A stretch of DNA of 56,806 bases from an uncultured Arthrobacter sp. (GCF_902805515.1 NZ_CADCTE010000016.1:1-56806), one strand, 5' to 3'. Positions 1 to 10,009 are shown, counted from the stretch's first letter. Notes: generated by a model from the letters alone, not told the origin. A program made the numbers and translations.

Positions 1-169
1 CGGCTGCCGGAGCGACCGGAGCGGCCGGCGGCGCGACGGGCGCCGCGCTCCAGTTCGGACCGGCGGCCGGAGCTGCGGGCGGCGGGCCGGGCACCGGACG
101 CGGCGGAGCGGCCGGCGGTGATGTCCGGCCGGTGGTGGACCGCTCTGCGGGTGTTACCGCTTCAGCCAT
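1..169 (-). CDS. relA: Probable RelA/SpoT (p)ppGpp synthetase, N-terminal fragment
   Basis: Only the first 56 codons are present; the gene runs off the left edge. The ATG at 169 follows an AAGGG-like ribosome site. The visible residues are a Pro/Ala-rich, low-complexity leader with no catalytic motif, so the name rests on position: in actinobacteria the gene after secD-secF is usually relA (sometimes apt then relA), and actinobacterial RelA proteins often carry a disordered Pro/Ala-rich N-terminus. The intact enzyme would make and hydrolyse (p)ppGpp in the cytoplasm during the stringent response. Any other protein with a disordered N-terminus is possible. Confidence 0.5.
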   Translation of the reverse strand, partial: MAEAVTPAERSTTGRTSPPAAPPRPVPGPPPAAPAAGPNWSAAPVAPPAAPVAPAA

Positions 170-236
170 TTCAGCCCTTATCCTCAGCGCGTCGGCTACC
201 TCTCATGCCCTTCGGGAGTGCACACCGTTAAGTCTA

Positions 237-275
237 GCGGTGCCGGCGGCGCAGGAGCTGCACCGCCGGCACCGC
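237..275 (-). terminator. Hairpin after secF, likely terminator
   Basis: A perfect 13-bp inverted repeat (237-249 with 263-275, 13-nt loop) begins five bases past the secF stop codon. There is no long U-tract on the minus strand. It probably ends the yajC-secD-secF message before relA, or stabilises its 3' end. Confidence 0.6.
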
Positions 276-279
276 AGGA

Positions 280-1278
280 TCAGGCGTTTGCGGCCTCGAG
301 GGCCCGCCGCTGGCGGACCTTCTTTTCCTGCTCCTTAATCTCCGGCTCATTCAGCCGCAGCCACGCGTACATCGGCGCGGCAACGAAGATGGTGCTCAGG
401 GTGCCGAGGATGATGCCGATGAACAGCGCCAGGGACAGGTCCCGAAGCGTTCCGGCGCCGAGGAGGTAGGCGCCGATGAACAGGATGGAGGCGACCGGCA
501 GCACCGCCACGACCGAGGTGTTGATGGAGCGCACCAACGTCTGGTTGACCGCGAGGTTGACCTGCTCGGCGAAGGTGCGCTTGGAGGTCACGGACAGTTC
601 CGCCGTGTTCTCCCGGATCTTGTCGAACACCACCACCGTGTCGTACAGGGCGTAGCTGAGGATGGTGAGGAAGCCGATGATCGCCGAGGGGGTCACCTCG
701 AAGTCGCTGAGGGAGTACAGCCCGGCGGTCACGACCATGACGACCACCAGGGCGCTCATGGCGGCCAGCGACATCTTCCAGGTGCGGAAGTACAGGGCCA
801 TGAGCACGGCGGCCAGCAGGACAAACACCACCAGGCCGATCAGTGCCTGCCGGCTGACGTCCTCGCCCCAGGTGGGCCCGACGAAGCTCGAGGTGACCTG
901 TTCCGGCCCGACGCCGTAACCGGCGATGAGGTTGTCGCGCACGCTCAGCGTCTGGTCGTCGCTGAGCCGCTCGGTCTGGACACGGATGGTCTCGGCCGCG
1001 ATGTTGGTGACCCGCGGGACGGCCTCGGGCACGACGTCAGTGACCGCCTTCTCCCCCACCGCGATGTCGGTGTTCGCGGTGTCGGAGACGGTGAACTCGG
1101 AGCCGCCGCGGAAGTCGATGCCCAGGTTGAACCCGCCCTTGACCACCGGAATGATCAGGGCGAGGAGCACGGCGGCTGCGGAGATGATGAACCAGAGCTT
1201 CCGCTTGGCGACGAAGGGGTAGGACCGCTTGCCGGAATAGAGCTCGTTACCGAAGTCGGCGAAGCTGCTGCGCTTCAT
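280..1278 (-). CDS. secF: Protein translocase subunit SecF
   Basis: This is a membrane subunit of the SecDF complex, which uses the proton gradient to pull preproteins across the membrane after SecYEG/SecA. The 332 residues show TM1 at about 29-46, the D1 motif around 50-60 (NLGIDFRGGSEF), a large extracytoplasmic domain, then five TM segments from about 146. The proton-path motif YDTVVVFDKIREN lies at 212-224 and the SINTS motif at 251-255. Length is typical. Its ATG overlaps the secD stop by 4 nt (ATGA), so translation is coupled. No odd features. Confidence 0.97.
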   Translation of the reverse strand: MKRSSFADFGNELYSGKRSYPFVAKRKLWFIISAAAVLLALIIPVVKGGFNLGIDFRGGSEFTVSDTANTDIAVGEKAVTDVVPEAVPRVTNIAAETIRVQTERLSDDQTLSVRDNLIAGYGVGPEQVTSSFVGPTWGEDVSRQALIGLVVFVLLAAVLMALYFRTWKMSLAAMSALVVVMVVTAGLYSLSDFEVTPSAIIGFLTILSYALYDTVVVFDKIRENTAELSVTSKRTFAEQVNLAVNQTLVRSINTSVVAVLPVASILFIGAYLLGAGTLRDLSLALFIGIILGTLSTIFVAAPMYAWLRLNEPEIKEQEKKVRQRRALEAANA

Positions 1279-3023
1279 CGGTTTTCTTCTTTCTCTTCGG
1301 CGGGGCCGCGTCCGGCCAGTGCCTTCTGCTGCTCCGCGATGCGCCGCTCGGCAATGGTCATGCGGCGTTCCGCCTCGCCGGCGGCCGCCTTGTTCTTCGT
1401 CTTGGCCGCAACGGCCGGCCGGGCGGCCGTCTCGGCGGGGCTGCGGAAGCGTCCGGCCCCGCGGTAGAGCGGCGCCACGCCCAGGCGTTCCGGGTCAAGC
1501 CCGGACCACTTGTGGCCCTCGCCGAAGAAGCGGGTACGGGCCAGCAGGCGCAGGACCGGGTGGGTGAACAGGAAGACGACGACGAGGTCCGCGATGGCCG
1601 TAAGGCCCAGGGTGAAGGCGAAGCCGCGGACGTTGCCGACGGCCACGAAGTAGAGGACAAGGGCGGCGAGGAGGTTGACCGCCTTGGAGGCGAGCACCGT
1701 CCGCTTGGCGCGGCGCCACCCGTTCTCCACGGCGGAGATCATGCCCCTGCCGTCCCGCAGTTCGTCGCGGATCCGCTCGAAGTACACGATGAAGGAGTCC
1801 GCGGTCTGCCCGATGGCCACAATCAGGCCTGCCACACCGGCCAGCGACAGCCGGTAGTTCTCGGTCCAGCCCAGGATGGCGATGGCCAGGTAGGTCAGGA
1901 CGCCGGCCACGACGAGCGAGGCGATGGTGACCAGGCCGAGCATGCGGTACTGGAACATCGAGTACACGGCGACCAGCGCCAGGCCGATCAGGCCCGCGAT
2001 GAGGCCAAGGCGCAGCTGGTCGGCGCCGAGGGTCGCGGAGATCTGCTGCTCGCTCTGGATCTCGAAGCTGATCGGCAGGGCGCCGTACTTCAGCTGCTCG
2101 GCGAGGGTGGCGGCCGATTCCTCGGTGAAGCTGCCGCTGATGCTCGGGTTGCCGTCGGGGATCACGGCGTTCGTCGTCGGGGCGGAGACGATCCGGCCGT
2201 CGAGGACGATGGCGAACTGGTTGCGCGGGTCGCCCTGGCCGATTGCGAAGAGCCGCTCGGTGACGCCGCGGAAGACCTTCGTGGCCTCGTCGTTGAAGTC
2301 GATGTTGACGACCCAGCTGTTGAGGGACTGTCCCTGCTGGCCGCGGGCGAGCCCGTGGGTGGCGCCGTCGATGTCGGTGCCGGGCACCTCGACGGGCCCC
2401 AGGATGTACTTGCCCTGGGTTTCGGGCTCGCAGGCGACCATCGGCTGGTCGGCGGGGGCCGGTTCGGTCCTCGGCTCGAGCGCGGCGGGGTCGAGGCAGT
2501 CCAGGGTCTCGAACGCGGTGAAGATCTCCGGGGTGATCCAGTTGGGGTCGCTGGCGTCCGCGGGTTCCGCGGTCGGCTTGGGCAGCTGGTCGGCGGGGGT
2601 GGGAGTCTCCGCGGCGGGCGCCTGGCCCGGTCCGCCCGCGAGCACGGGGCGGAATTCAAGCTGCGCCGAGGCCCGGATCAGCTCACGGGTCTCGGAGTCG
2701 GGGGTTCCCGGGAGGGAGACGATGACGTTCCGGCCTGACTGGGTGGAGATTTCGGCTTCGGCCACGCCGCTGCCGTCGACCCGCTGGCGGATGATCTCGA
2801 CCGCCTGGTCCAGCTGTTCGGGGCTGATCTCGGAGCCGCCGCCCTGCAGCTTGGGCGAGAGGATCAGCTGCGTGCCGCCCTCGAGGTCGAGGGCGAGCTT
2901 CGGGGTCCAGCTCGCGTTGCTCCAGACGGAGCCGGCGCCCAGCAGCGCGGCGAGCAGAGCAAGAAGTACGCCCAGCCAGACGAGGGTTCGTTTGGCTGCC
3001 GTGCCGGGGCCGGTACGTGGCAT
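1275..3023 (-). CDS. secD: Protein translocase subunit SecD
   Basis: SecD is the partner of SecF in proton-driven protein export. The 582-residue protein has TM1 at about 14-31 and the D1 motif LALDLEGGTQLIL at 43-55. A long extracytoplasmic P1 domain follows, with a Pro/Ala-rich insertion near 135-165 that is typical of high-GC actinobacteria. The C-terminal TM bundle contains the SecD motif FERIRDEL. A charged cytoplasmic tail rich in Ala, Lys and Arg ends the protein. It sits between yajC (88-nt gap) and secF (4-nt overlap) in the standard yajC-secD-secF order. Confidence 0.97.
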   Translation of the reverse strand: MPRTGPGTAAKRTLVWLGVLLALLAALLGAGSVWSNASWTPKLALDLEGGTQLILSPKLQGGGSEISPEQLDQAVEIIRQRVDGSGVAEAEISTQSGRNVIVSLPGTPDSETRELIRASAQLEFRPVLAGGPGQAPAAETPTPADQLPKPTAEPADASDPNWITPEIFTAFETLDCLDPAALEPRTEPAPADQPMVACEPETQGKYILGPVEVPGTDIDGATHGLARGQQGQSLNSWVVNIDFNDEATKVFRGVTERLFAIGQGDPRNQFAIVLDGRIVSAPTTNAVIPDGNPSISGSFTEESAATLAEQLKYGALPISFEIQSEQQISATLGADQLRLGLIAGLIGLALVAVYSMFQYRMLGLVTIASLVVAGVLTYLAIAILGWTENYRLSLAGVAGLIVAIGQTADSFIVYFERIRDELRDGRGMISAVENGWRRAKRTVLASKAVNLLAALVLYFVAVGNVRGFAFTLGLTAIADLVVVFLFTHPVLRLLARTRFFGEGHKWSGLDPERLGVAPLYRGAGRFRSPAETAARPAVAAKTKNKAAAGEAERRMTIAERRIAEQQKALAGRGPAEEKEENR

Positions 3024-3111
3024 TGTCGATTGTCCTTAGGAGTGGAGCGCGGTGTCCGCGCCGTGCCGGTGGAACCCGGCCGCCGGGGCTGCCCGGGGCC
3101 GGGACTGAATG

Positions 3112-3588
3112 CTAGTTGTCGTTGTTCCTGTTGTTCTCGCGGTTCAGCCGCGCCACCGTTTCCTCGGGGGTTTCGGCGGCGGTGCTTCCCGCGGTGCCGG
3201 CGGTCCCGGTCGTGGCGATGGTGTCCGGCGCGGCGACGGAGGGCTCGTCATCGAGGTCCCCTGCCGGCTCCTGCTTCACGACCTTGCTCAGGGCCTGGGT
3301 GTGCACGGTGGCGGTGTTGCCCGGGGAGAGTTCGATGACGGCCTTGTTGTTCTCCTGGTCGATCGACACGATGGTCCCGAAGAGGCCGAACTGGGTCATC
3401 ACCTCGGCGCCGGGCTCCATCTGCGAACGCATCTCGGTGACCTGCTGCTTGGCCTTGCGCTGCCGGCGGAACATGGAGAAGATCAGAAACGCCAGCGCGA
3501 GCGGCAGGATCAGGTTGAAGATGTCGAACGAAGAACCGGCGGCATCGCCGGCTTCCGTCGCGGTCGAAGCTACTACGTTTGCGAACAC
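3112..3588 (-). CDS. yajC: Preprotein translocase accessory subunit YajC
   Basis: YajC is a small bitopic membrane protein that associates with SecDF. The 158 residues contain one TM helix at about 25-42, followed by the conserved RRQRKAKQQ region and the motif MEPGAEVMTQFGLFGTIVSID (short basic-to-beta domain). The tail beyond residue 110 is Glu/Thr/Ala-rich and probably disordered, which makes it longer than the roughly 110-residue E. coli protein but normal for actinobacteria. It heads the yajC-secD-secF unit. A terminator-like hairpin lies upstream after ruvB, so this operon probably has its own promoter between 3589 and 3665. Confidence 0.92.
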   Translation of the reverse strand: MFANVVASTATEAGDAAGSSFDIFNLILPLALAFLIFSMFRRQRKAKQQVTEMRSQMEPGAEVMTQFGLFGTIVSIDQENNKAVIELSPGNTATVHTQALSKVVKQEPAGDLDDEPSVAAPDTIATTGTAGTAGSTAAETPEETVARLNRENNRNNDN

Positions 3589-3666
3589 AGAAAAGTTCCG
3601 TTCCTATAACTGGGGTCGGCACAGCCGGCGCAGGTTCAGCCGGCTCACGCCGCGTGTCCTCCCAGT

Positions 3667-3693
3667 GTAAAGGGAAACCGGCCCCCGGCCGGT
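3667..3693 (-). terminator. Rho-independent terminator after ruvB
   Basis: Read on the minus strand, a 7-bp perfect stem (3677-3683 with 3687-3693, loop of three) is followed directly by TTTCCCTTT. It starts 10 nt past the ruvB stop codon and separates the ruvAB and yajC-secDF transcripts. Confidence 0.65.
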
Positions 3694-3702
3694 CAGGCGG
3701 GG

Positions 3703-4811
<1,109 letters not shown>

Positions 4812-4812
<1 letters not shown>

Positions 4813-5450
4813 CAGAGGCTCTTCGCCCGGGCCGAGCTCCGTGCGCCGTCGGAGCCGAGGCGGCGGAGGGTGAGCTTGAGGATCTGGGCGACGTCGCCGG
4901 TGGCCGCGACCTCGGGCGCCTCGGCGGTGGCGGCGTCGATGGCGGCGCCGGCGTCCTTCTCGGACCAGCCAAGGCCGACCATGGCGTTGAGCACCTGGCC
5001 CTGCCAGGTGTTCTTCGGAACGCCGGGCGCCTCGAGGGGCACCAGCTTGCCGGCGAGTTCGAGGACGATCCGGCGCGCCCCCTTGGGCCCGATGCCGGGC
5101 ACCTTGCTGAAGGCCTTGTCGTCCCCAGAGGACGCGGCGATGCGGATGGCTTCGGGGGCGTGCACGGCGAGCACGGCCAGGGCGAGCCGCGGGCCGACGC
5201 CGCTGATGGCCAGCAGGGTGTCGAAGACCTCGCGCTGCTCGGCGTCCTCAAAGCCGAAGAGGGTCATCGAGTCCTCGCGCACGACCATGGTGGTGAAGAC
5301 CTGGGCTTCGCCGCCGACCCGGAGCGTGGCCAGGGTCTGCGGCGTCGCCTGGACCTGCATGCCGAAACCGTTGACGTCGAGCACGGCGGACTGCAGGCCC
5401 ACTGAGGCCACCGTGCCGCGGAGGGAACTGATCATGTCGGGGAGCTCCAA
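4812..5450 (-). CDS. ruvA: Holliday junction branch migration protein RuvA
   Basis: RuvA is the tetrameric junction-binding partner of RuvB. The 212 residues hold the N-terminal OB fold, two helix-hairpin-helix motifs ([13 protein letters not shown] and [16 protein letters not shown], about 79-120) and the flexible-linked C-terminal domain III that contacts RuvB. The chosen ATG has a GGAG site 10 nt upstream. An imperfect LexA-type box lies 22-37 nt upstream of the start, consistent with SOS control. ruvC lies 173 nt upstream on the same strand, a larger gap than in many relatives. Confidence 0.96.
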
Positions 5451-5471
5451 AGAGGTGGTGGGATCGATCGC

Positions 5472-5487
5472 CCGAACCAGCGTCCGA
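5472..5487. promoter_or_regulatory. Possible LexA (SOS) box upstream of ruvA
   Basis: The sequence CCGAACCAGCGTCCGA matches the actinobacterial SOS consensus TCGAAC-N4-GTTCGA at 10 of 12 defined positions. It lies 22 nt upstream of the ruvA start, where a repressor could block the promoter. The match is imperfect and there is no experimental support. Confidence 0.45.
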
Positions 5488-5571
5488 ACATACTTTCTAT
5501 TACGTTACCGTTCCGGGGCTCCGGACGTACAACGCCACACCGGACCATCGCCGTTCGCGCTGCGGGATCCT

Positions 5572-5630
5572 CCGCGGTGCCCCTCAGCGGGCCGATCCTT
5601 CGGCGGGTCCCCCGCGGTGCCGATCAGCGG
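5572..5630. repeat. Two-copy direct repeat containing the ruvC stop codon
   Basis: The pattern CCGCGGTGCC-NN-TCAGCGG occurs at 5572-5590 and 5612-5630 (period 40). The ruvC stop (5624-5626, TGA on the minus strand) lies in the second copy. The first copy supplies another TGA 40 nt downstream, in a different frame. Confidence 0.75.
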
Positions 5631-6199
5631 CGCCGGGCCCTCGCCTCGGCCTCGGCCCACATCCGCTGGGCAGGCGTGGCGGCTCCCGCACCGGAGGCGG
5701 CGGCCGCACCCTGCAGGCCCACTCCCCTGCGCCAGGCGTGGGTGATGGCCAGGGCCAGGGCATCGGCGGCGTCGGCCGGCCGCGGCGGGGCGTCAAGGCG
5801 CAGGATCTTCGTGACCATCTTGGTGACGGCCACCTTGTCGGACTGCCCGTTGCCGGTCACCGCGGCCTTGACCTCGGTGGGGGTGTGCAGTGCAACGGGG
5901 ATTCCGCGCCGGGCTGCGGCGGCGATGACCACCCCGGAGGCCTGAGCGGTTCCCATCACGGTGCTGACATTGAGCTGGCTGAACACCCGTTCGACGGCCA
6001 GCACATGCGGGGAGTGAAGGTCGAGCCACTCGTCGACGGCCTCGGCAATGACCAGCAGCCGCTGGTCGAGGCTGCGCCCGGCCTCCGTACCCACCACGCC
6101 CACGGCGACCAGGGTCGAGTGGCGGTTCGGTTCGACGTCGACGACGGCCAGGCCGCACCGGGTCAGCCCGGGGTCGATGCCCATGACGCGGATCGTCAC
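5624..6199 (-). CDS. ruvC: Crossover junction endodeoxyribonuclease RuvC
   Basis: RuvC is the dimeric resolvase that cuts Holliday junctions using divalent metal. The 191 residues carry the RNase-H-fold acidic residues in [10 protein letters not shown], in [12 protein letters not shown] (Glu) and in [10 protein letters not shown] (two Asp). The start is GTG at 6199; an in-frame ATG five codons later would remove the first strand of the fold, so GTG is preferred. yebC ends 33 nt upstream, giving a pdxT-yebC-ruvC run. The stop codon sits in a duplicated segment. Confidence 0.95.
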   Translation of the reverse strand: MTIRVMGIDPGLTRCGLAVVDVEPNRHSTLVAVGVVGTEAGRSLDQRLLVIAEAVDEWLDLHSPHVLAVERVFSQLNVSTVMGTAQASGVVIAAAARRGIPVALHTPTEVKAAVTGNGQSDKVAVTKMVTKILRLDAPPRPADAADALALAITHAWRRGVGLQGAAAASGAGAATPAQRMWAEAEARARRR

Positions 6200-6232
6200 G
6201 GCTCACCGTCCCGCAGGCCCGCCCGGACGGTG

Positions 6233-6991
6233 CTAATCGTCGGTCTCGAGTTCGGCGAGGACCTCTTCGGAGAGGTCGGCGTTGGAGTACACGTTCTGCA
6301 CGTCGTCGAGCTCTTCGAGGGCGTCAACGAGCTTGAGGAACTTCTTCGCGCCGTCGACATCCAGCTCGACCTGCATCGAGGGAACGAATTCGGCCTCGTC
6401 GGTGTCGTATTCGATGCCGTTCTCCTCGAGCGCGGCCACGACGGCCCGCAGGTCCTGGGGCTCGGAGATCACTTCGAAGGTGTCGGCGGACTCCTTGACC
6501 TCCTCGGCGCCGGCGTCGAGGACCGCCATCAGGACATCGTCCTCGGACAGGCCGTTCTTCGGCAGCGTGACGACGCCCTTGCGGGTGAACAGGTAGGCCA
6601 CCGAGCCCGGGTCGGCGACGCTGCCGCCGTTGCGGGTGATCCCGAGGCGGACCTCGGAAGCGGCCCTATTCTTGTTGTCGGTGAGGCACTCGATGAGCAG
6701 GGCCGAGCCCTGGGGCCCGCGCGCCTCGTACATGATGGTCTGGTAGTCGACGGCGTCGCCGAGGAGCCCGGCACCGCGCTTGACGGCGCGGTTGATGTTG
6801 TCGATGGGGACCGAGGTCTTCTTCGCCTTGGACACCGCGAGCTCGAGGCCCGGGTTGCCGGCGAGGTCCGCGCCTCCGGCCCGCGCCGCCACCTCGATGT
6901 TCTTGATCAGCTTGGCGAAGGACTTCGCGCGCTTGGCGTCGATCGCGGCCTTCTTATGTTTGGTTGTAGCCCACTTAGAGTGCCCCGACAT
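6233..6991 (-). CDS. yebC: YebC/PmpR family protein
   Basis: The 252-residue protein begins [21 protein letters not shown], the signature N-terminus of the YebC family, followed by a three-helix domain and two mixed alpha/beta domains ending in an acidic tail. Members act as DNA-binding regulators or, in some bacteria, help ribosomes at proline-rich stalls; which applies here is not visible. Only 2 nt separate it from the pdxT stop codon, and ruvC follows 33 nt later, matching the conserved actinobacterial order. Confidence 0.95.
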   Translation of the reverse strand: MSGHSKWATTKHKKAAIDAKRAKSFAKLIKNIEVAARAGGADLAGNPGLELAVSKAKKTSVPIDNINRAVKRGAGLLGDAVDYQTIMYEARGPQGSALLIECLTDNKNRAASEVRLGITRNGGSVADPGSVAYLFTRKGVVTLPKNGLSEDDVLMAVLDAGAEEVKESADTFEVISEPQDLRAVVAALEENGIEYDTDEAEFVPSMQVELDVDGAKKFLKLVDALEELDDVQNVYSNADLSEEVLAELETDD

Positions 6992-6993
6992 GC

Positions 6994-7707
6994 CTACGCT
7001 TCTCCTCTGATCATTCGAATAAACAATTCGTGGACCCGCCGCTCGCCGGTGACTTCCGGATGGAAACTCGTCGCGAGCAGGTTGCCTGACCGCACTGCCA
7101 CAATTCTAGCGACCGTCCCGGACTTATCCGGGCCGCCGTCGTCGGACCCGCCGGGCGGGGGCGTCTCCGGCGCCGGCACCTCGGCGAGGACCTCCACCGA
7201 GGGACCGACCTTCTCCACCCAGGGTGCGCGGATGAAGACGGCCCGCACCGGGTCGTCTCCGCCGGCGCCGACGGTGTCGGCGAGCCCGGTGAAGGCGAGG
7301 TCGGTCTCGAAGGATTCCCGCTGGCGGCCGAAGGCGTTGCGCCGCACCACGATGTCCAGTCCCCCAAGGGTCTGCTGCGGGTTGCCCTGGCGGTCGGTGG
7401 AGGGGTCGGCGATGACGTCGGCGAGCATAATCATGCCCGCGCAGGAACCGTAGGCTGGCAGGCCGCCTTTCAGCAGCGCGCGCAGCGGTTCGGTAAGGTC
7501 GAAGGCCCGGCTGAGCTTGTCGATCGTCGTCGATTCGCCGCCGGGAATGATGATCCCGTCGATGCCCTCCAGCTCGGAGGGCCGCCGGACGGCGATGGCG
7601 GTGCCGCCGAGGGCTTCGATGGTCCGGATGTGTTCGCGCACGTCCCCCTGGACGGCCAGCACGCCGATGCGCACGCCGGAGGAGGGCGAAGGTGAGGAAG
7701 TGGCCAT
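6994..7707 (-). CDS. pdxT: PLP synthase glutaminase subunit PdxT
   Basis: PdxT hydrolyses glutamine and channels ammonia to PdxS for pyridoxal 5'-phosphate synthesis. The 237 residues show the nucleophile motif GSCAGM and the His-Glu pair in SFHPEVTGE, with the GGEST oxyanion segment near the N-terminus. It is longer than the usual 190 residues because of an extended N-terminus and a Pro/Gly/Asp-rich insertion before the final beta strands. Its usual partner pdxS lies about 9.7 kb away in this window, so the two subunits are not co-transcribed here. Confidence 0.95.
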   Translation of the reverse strand: MATSSPSPSSGVRIGVLAVQGDVREHIRTIEALGGTAIAVRRPSELEGIDGIIIPGGESTTIDKLSRAFDLTEPLRALLKGGLPAYGSCAGMIMLADVIADPSTDRQGNPQQTLGGLDIVVRRNAFGRQRESFETDLAFTGLADTVGAGGDDPVRAVFIRAPWVEKVGPSVEVLAEVPAPETPPPGGSDDGGPDKSGTVARIVAVRSGNLLATSFHPEVTGERRVHELFIRMIRGEA

Positions 7708-7756
7708 CCTCCAATTCTAGGCGGGAGGCCGCGCTGCCGGTGAACCGAGCCGCGGG

Positions 7757-7799
7757 TTGGAGCACCAACTGGTTGGAGCACCAGTTCTTTGGAGCACCA
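7757..7799. repeat. Three direct repeats upstream of pdxT
   Basis: TTGGAGCACCA occurs three times with exact 16-nt spacing (7757, 7773, 7789). The array lies 50-92 nt upstream of pdxT and 13 nt downstream of the tetR stop codon. It could be a binding array for a regulator of pdxT, or another example of the 3'-end repeats seen across this window. Confidence 0.8.
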
Positions 7800-7812
7800 G
7801 CCGGGCGGACGG

Positions 7813-8412
7813 CTAGGCGGACGCGCCGGCTGCCGGAGGTGGCACCACAAGCCGGCGGGCTGCCTCGACGGCGGCACGCCGGTGGGCTCGAGGGTCGTCT
7901 CCGGCGCCCCGGGCCATCAGCGGCGCCTGCGCCCAGGCATGGGCGAGGGAGAAGAGCAGGTGCAGCAGCTCGTCGGCGGCCCACCCCGGATCGATCAGCC
8001 CGCGCCGCTGGCCGTCCCGAATGGCCTCCATCTTCTGCTGGGGAGACGGAACCGCAGCGGGCAGCCGGTAGTCGACGCCCTCAAGCTGAGCCCAGGTCAT
8101 CACCCGGAGGTTCTCGGGATTCGCGTGGATGTGGTCGAACACGGCACCCACGAAGCCGGGAAGATCCGCAGGGTCCAGGGTGACCGCCTCGTGGAATTCG
8201 GAGGCGTTGAGGTCGAGGACGGCCTGGAAGAGGCTCGCCTTGTCGCTGAAGTACGCGTAGAGCCGCTCCTTGCTGGCGCTGGCGCCCCGGGCGATGCTGT
8301 CGATCCGCGCTCCGGCCAGTCCCTTGGCGGCGAACTCGGTGCGGGCAGCGCGGACCACCCTGGTGCGGACGTCGGTCGGGGCGTGTTCCATCCCTTCACT
8401 ATAGTTCCGCAC
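7813..8412 (-). CDS. TetR family transcriptional regulator
   Basis: This 199-residue protein has an N-terminal TetR helix-turn-helix (about 12-58, with ARIDSIARGASASKERLYAYFSDKASLF) and an all-helical ligand domain. It is divergent from a DHA2 exporter gene. A perfect 16-bp palindrome lies in the 88-bp gap between them, 10 bases from its own start. The standard inference is that it represses both itself and the exporter until a drug-like ligand binds. The ligand is unknown. Confidence 0.9.
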   Translation of the reverse strand: MRNYSEGMEHAPTDVRTRVVRAARTEFAAKGLAGARIDSIARGASASKERLYAYFSDKASLFQAVLDLNASEFHEAVTLDPADLPGFVGAVFDHIHANPENLRVMTWAQLEGVDYRLPAAVPSPQQKMEAIRDGQRRGLIDPGWAADELLHLLFSLAHAWAQAPLMARGAGDDPRAHRRAAVEAARRLVVPPPAAGASA

Positions 8413-8421
8413 AACGCACCG

Positions 8422-8437
8422 AACGAACTAGTTCGTT
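8422..8437. promoter_or_regulatory. Perfect 16-bp palindromic operator between tetR and the exporter
   Basis: AACGAACTAGTTCGTT is fully self-complementary. It abuts and overlaps by one base the exporter -35 element and lies 10 bp before the tetR start, so one bound dimer pair could shut both genes. Confidence 0.85.
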
Positions 8438-8465
8438 TGACGTCGGTGAATCTGCTTCCTAAGCT
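8437..8465 (+). promoter_or_regulatory. Sigma-70-type promoter of the DHA2 exporter
   Basis: The -35 TTGACG (8437-8442) and -10 TAAGCT (8460-8465) are separated by 17 nt. The start codon is 35 nt further on, with an AGGAG ribosome site. Confidence 0.65.
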
Positions 8466-8500
8466 GGGACCCTTCCCCCACCGCATCCGACAGGAGCACC

Positions 8501-9973
8501 ATGTCCACCCCTGCCCCCGCCCCGGCGGAATCACTTCCGCCGGGCACCACCGGCAGCACCCGCGCACGCTGGATCGTCCTGGCCGTCGTCGCCCTTGCCC
8601 AGCTGATGGTGGTGCTCGACGGCACCATCGTGAACATCGCCCTCCCCCAGGCGCAGCAGGCGCTGGGCATGAGCGACAGCGACCGCAGCTGGGTCGTGAC
8701 CCTCTACGCCCTGGCCTTCGGCGCGCTCCTGCTCCTGGGCGGGCGCGTCGCCGACTACTGGGGACGCAAGCGGTCATTCCTCACCGGCATGGCCGGCTTC
8801 GCCCTCGCCTCCGCCCTGGGAGGCGTGGCGACGACCCCCGAGATGCTGCTGGCCGCGCGCGGCCTCCAGGGCGCGTTCGCGGCCCTGCTCGCCCCGGCCG
8901 CGCTGGCGATCCTTTCGGTCACCTTCCCCGGGGGCAGGGACCGCGTGAAGGCATTCGCCGTCTACGGGACGATCGCCGGAGGCGGCGCCGCCATCGGCCT
9001 GCTCCTGGGCGGCGTGCTCACCGAATACTTCAGCTGGCACTGGTGCCTGCTCGTGAACGTGCCGATCGCCGCCGTCGCGATCGCCGCAGGAATCCCGCTG
9101 CTCAAGGAAAGCCGCGCCGAAGGGGACACCCGGTACGACCTCCCCGGCGCCGTCCTGGTCACCGCGGGCCTCGCGTCCGTCGTCTACGGATTCTCCCGGG
9201 CGGAATACGGGTGGGCCCGGCCCGACACCATCGCCTTCCTCGCGGCCGGCGCCGTCCTGCTCGCCGTCTTCCTCCGCGTCGAGGCGGTCTCCAACCACCC
9301 GCTGCTACCCCTGCGGGTGCTTGCCGACCGGGTCCGCGGGGGTGCCTACCTCGTCTCGATCCTCGTCGGGGCCGCACTCCTTGGCGGCCTGCTCTACCTC
9401 ACGCTCTACTTCCAGATCGTGCTCGGCCTCAGCCCGCTGGCCTCCGGCCTCGCCTCCCTGCCCATGACGGCCGCCATCATCGTCAGCGCGGCGCTCGTCT
9501 CCAAGGCGCTCCCCGTCGTCGGGCCGCGGATCCTGATGACCGCCGGCCCGCTCACCGCCGCCGCCGGGCTGCTCTACCTGAGCCGGATCAGCGTTGAGGG
9601 CAACTACGTCCTCGAGGTGCTGCCCGGCCAGCTGCTGCTGGGCATCGGACTGGCCCTGGTCTTCGTGCCCCTGCAGAACGTCGCCCTGGCCGGCATCGAA
9701 TCCCGCGACGCCGGGGTGGCCAGCGCCGCCGTCACCGCCACCCAGCAGATCGGCGGATCGATCGGAACCGCCGTCTTCACCGCCCTCTATGCGGCCGCCG
9801 CGGCTACCGGCAGCGGCGAACCGGCCACCCTGGCTCCACTGGTCGAGGGCTACTCGAGCGTCTTCCTCGCCGCCGCCGTCGCCCTCGCGGCAGCCGCGCC
9901 CATCAGCTGGTTTATGGTGCGGGTGGACCGGAGGATGTTTTCCACCTCGAGCGAAGCGGTGCACCTTGGCTGA
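8501..9973 (+). CDS. DHA2-family MFS drug exporter (14 TM)
   Basis: This is a proton-coupled efflux pump of the EmrB/QacA type. The 490 residues begin with a Pro/Ser leader, then a first TM helix with the DHA2 signature VLDGTIVNIALP (motif D1). Motif A GGRVADYWGRKRSF follows TM2, and further TM segments total about 14. The TetR neighbour and operator indicate ligand-induced expression. The start has a good AGGAG site 6 nt upstream. Substrates cannot be told from sequence. Confidence 0.93.
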   Translation: MSTPAPAPAESLPPGTTGSTRARWIVLAVVALAQLMVVLDGTIVNIALPQAQQALGMSDSDRSWVVTLYALAFGALLLLGGRVADYWGRKRSFLTGMAGFALASALGGVATTPEMLLAARGLQGAFAALLAPAALAILSVTFPGGRDRVKAFAVYGTIAGGGAAIGLLLGGVLTEYFSWHWCLLVNVPIAAVAIAAGIPLLKESRAEGDTRYDLPGAVLVTAGLASVVYGFSRAEYGWARPDTIAFLAAGAVLLAVFLRVEAVSNHPLLPLRVLADRVRGGAYLVSILVGAALLGGLLYLTLYFQIVLGLSPLASGLASLPMTAAIIVSAALVSKALPVVGPRILMTAGPLTAAAGLLYLSRISVEGNYVLEVLPGQLLLGIGLALVFVPLQNVALAGIESRDAGVASAAVTATQQIGGSIGTAVFTALYAAAAATGSGEPATLAPLVEGYSSVFLAAAVALAAAAPISWFMVRVDRRMFSTSSEAVHLG

Positions 9974-10009
9974 CCGGTTCCCCCCGGTGCTTGCGCTACG
10001 TTTAACAGC

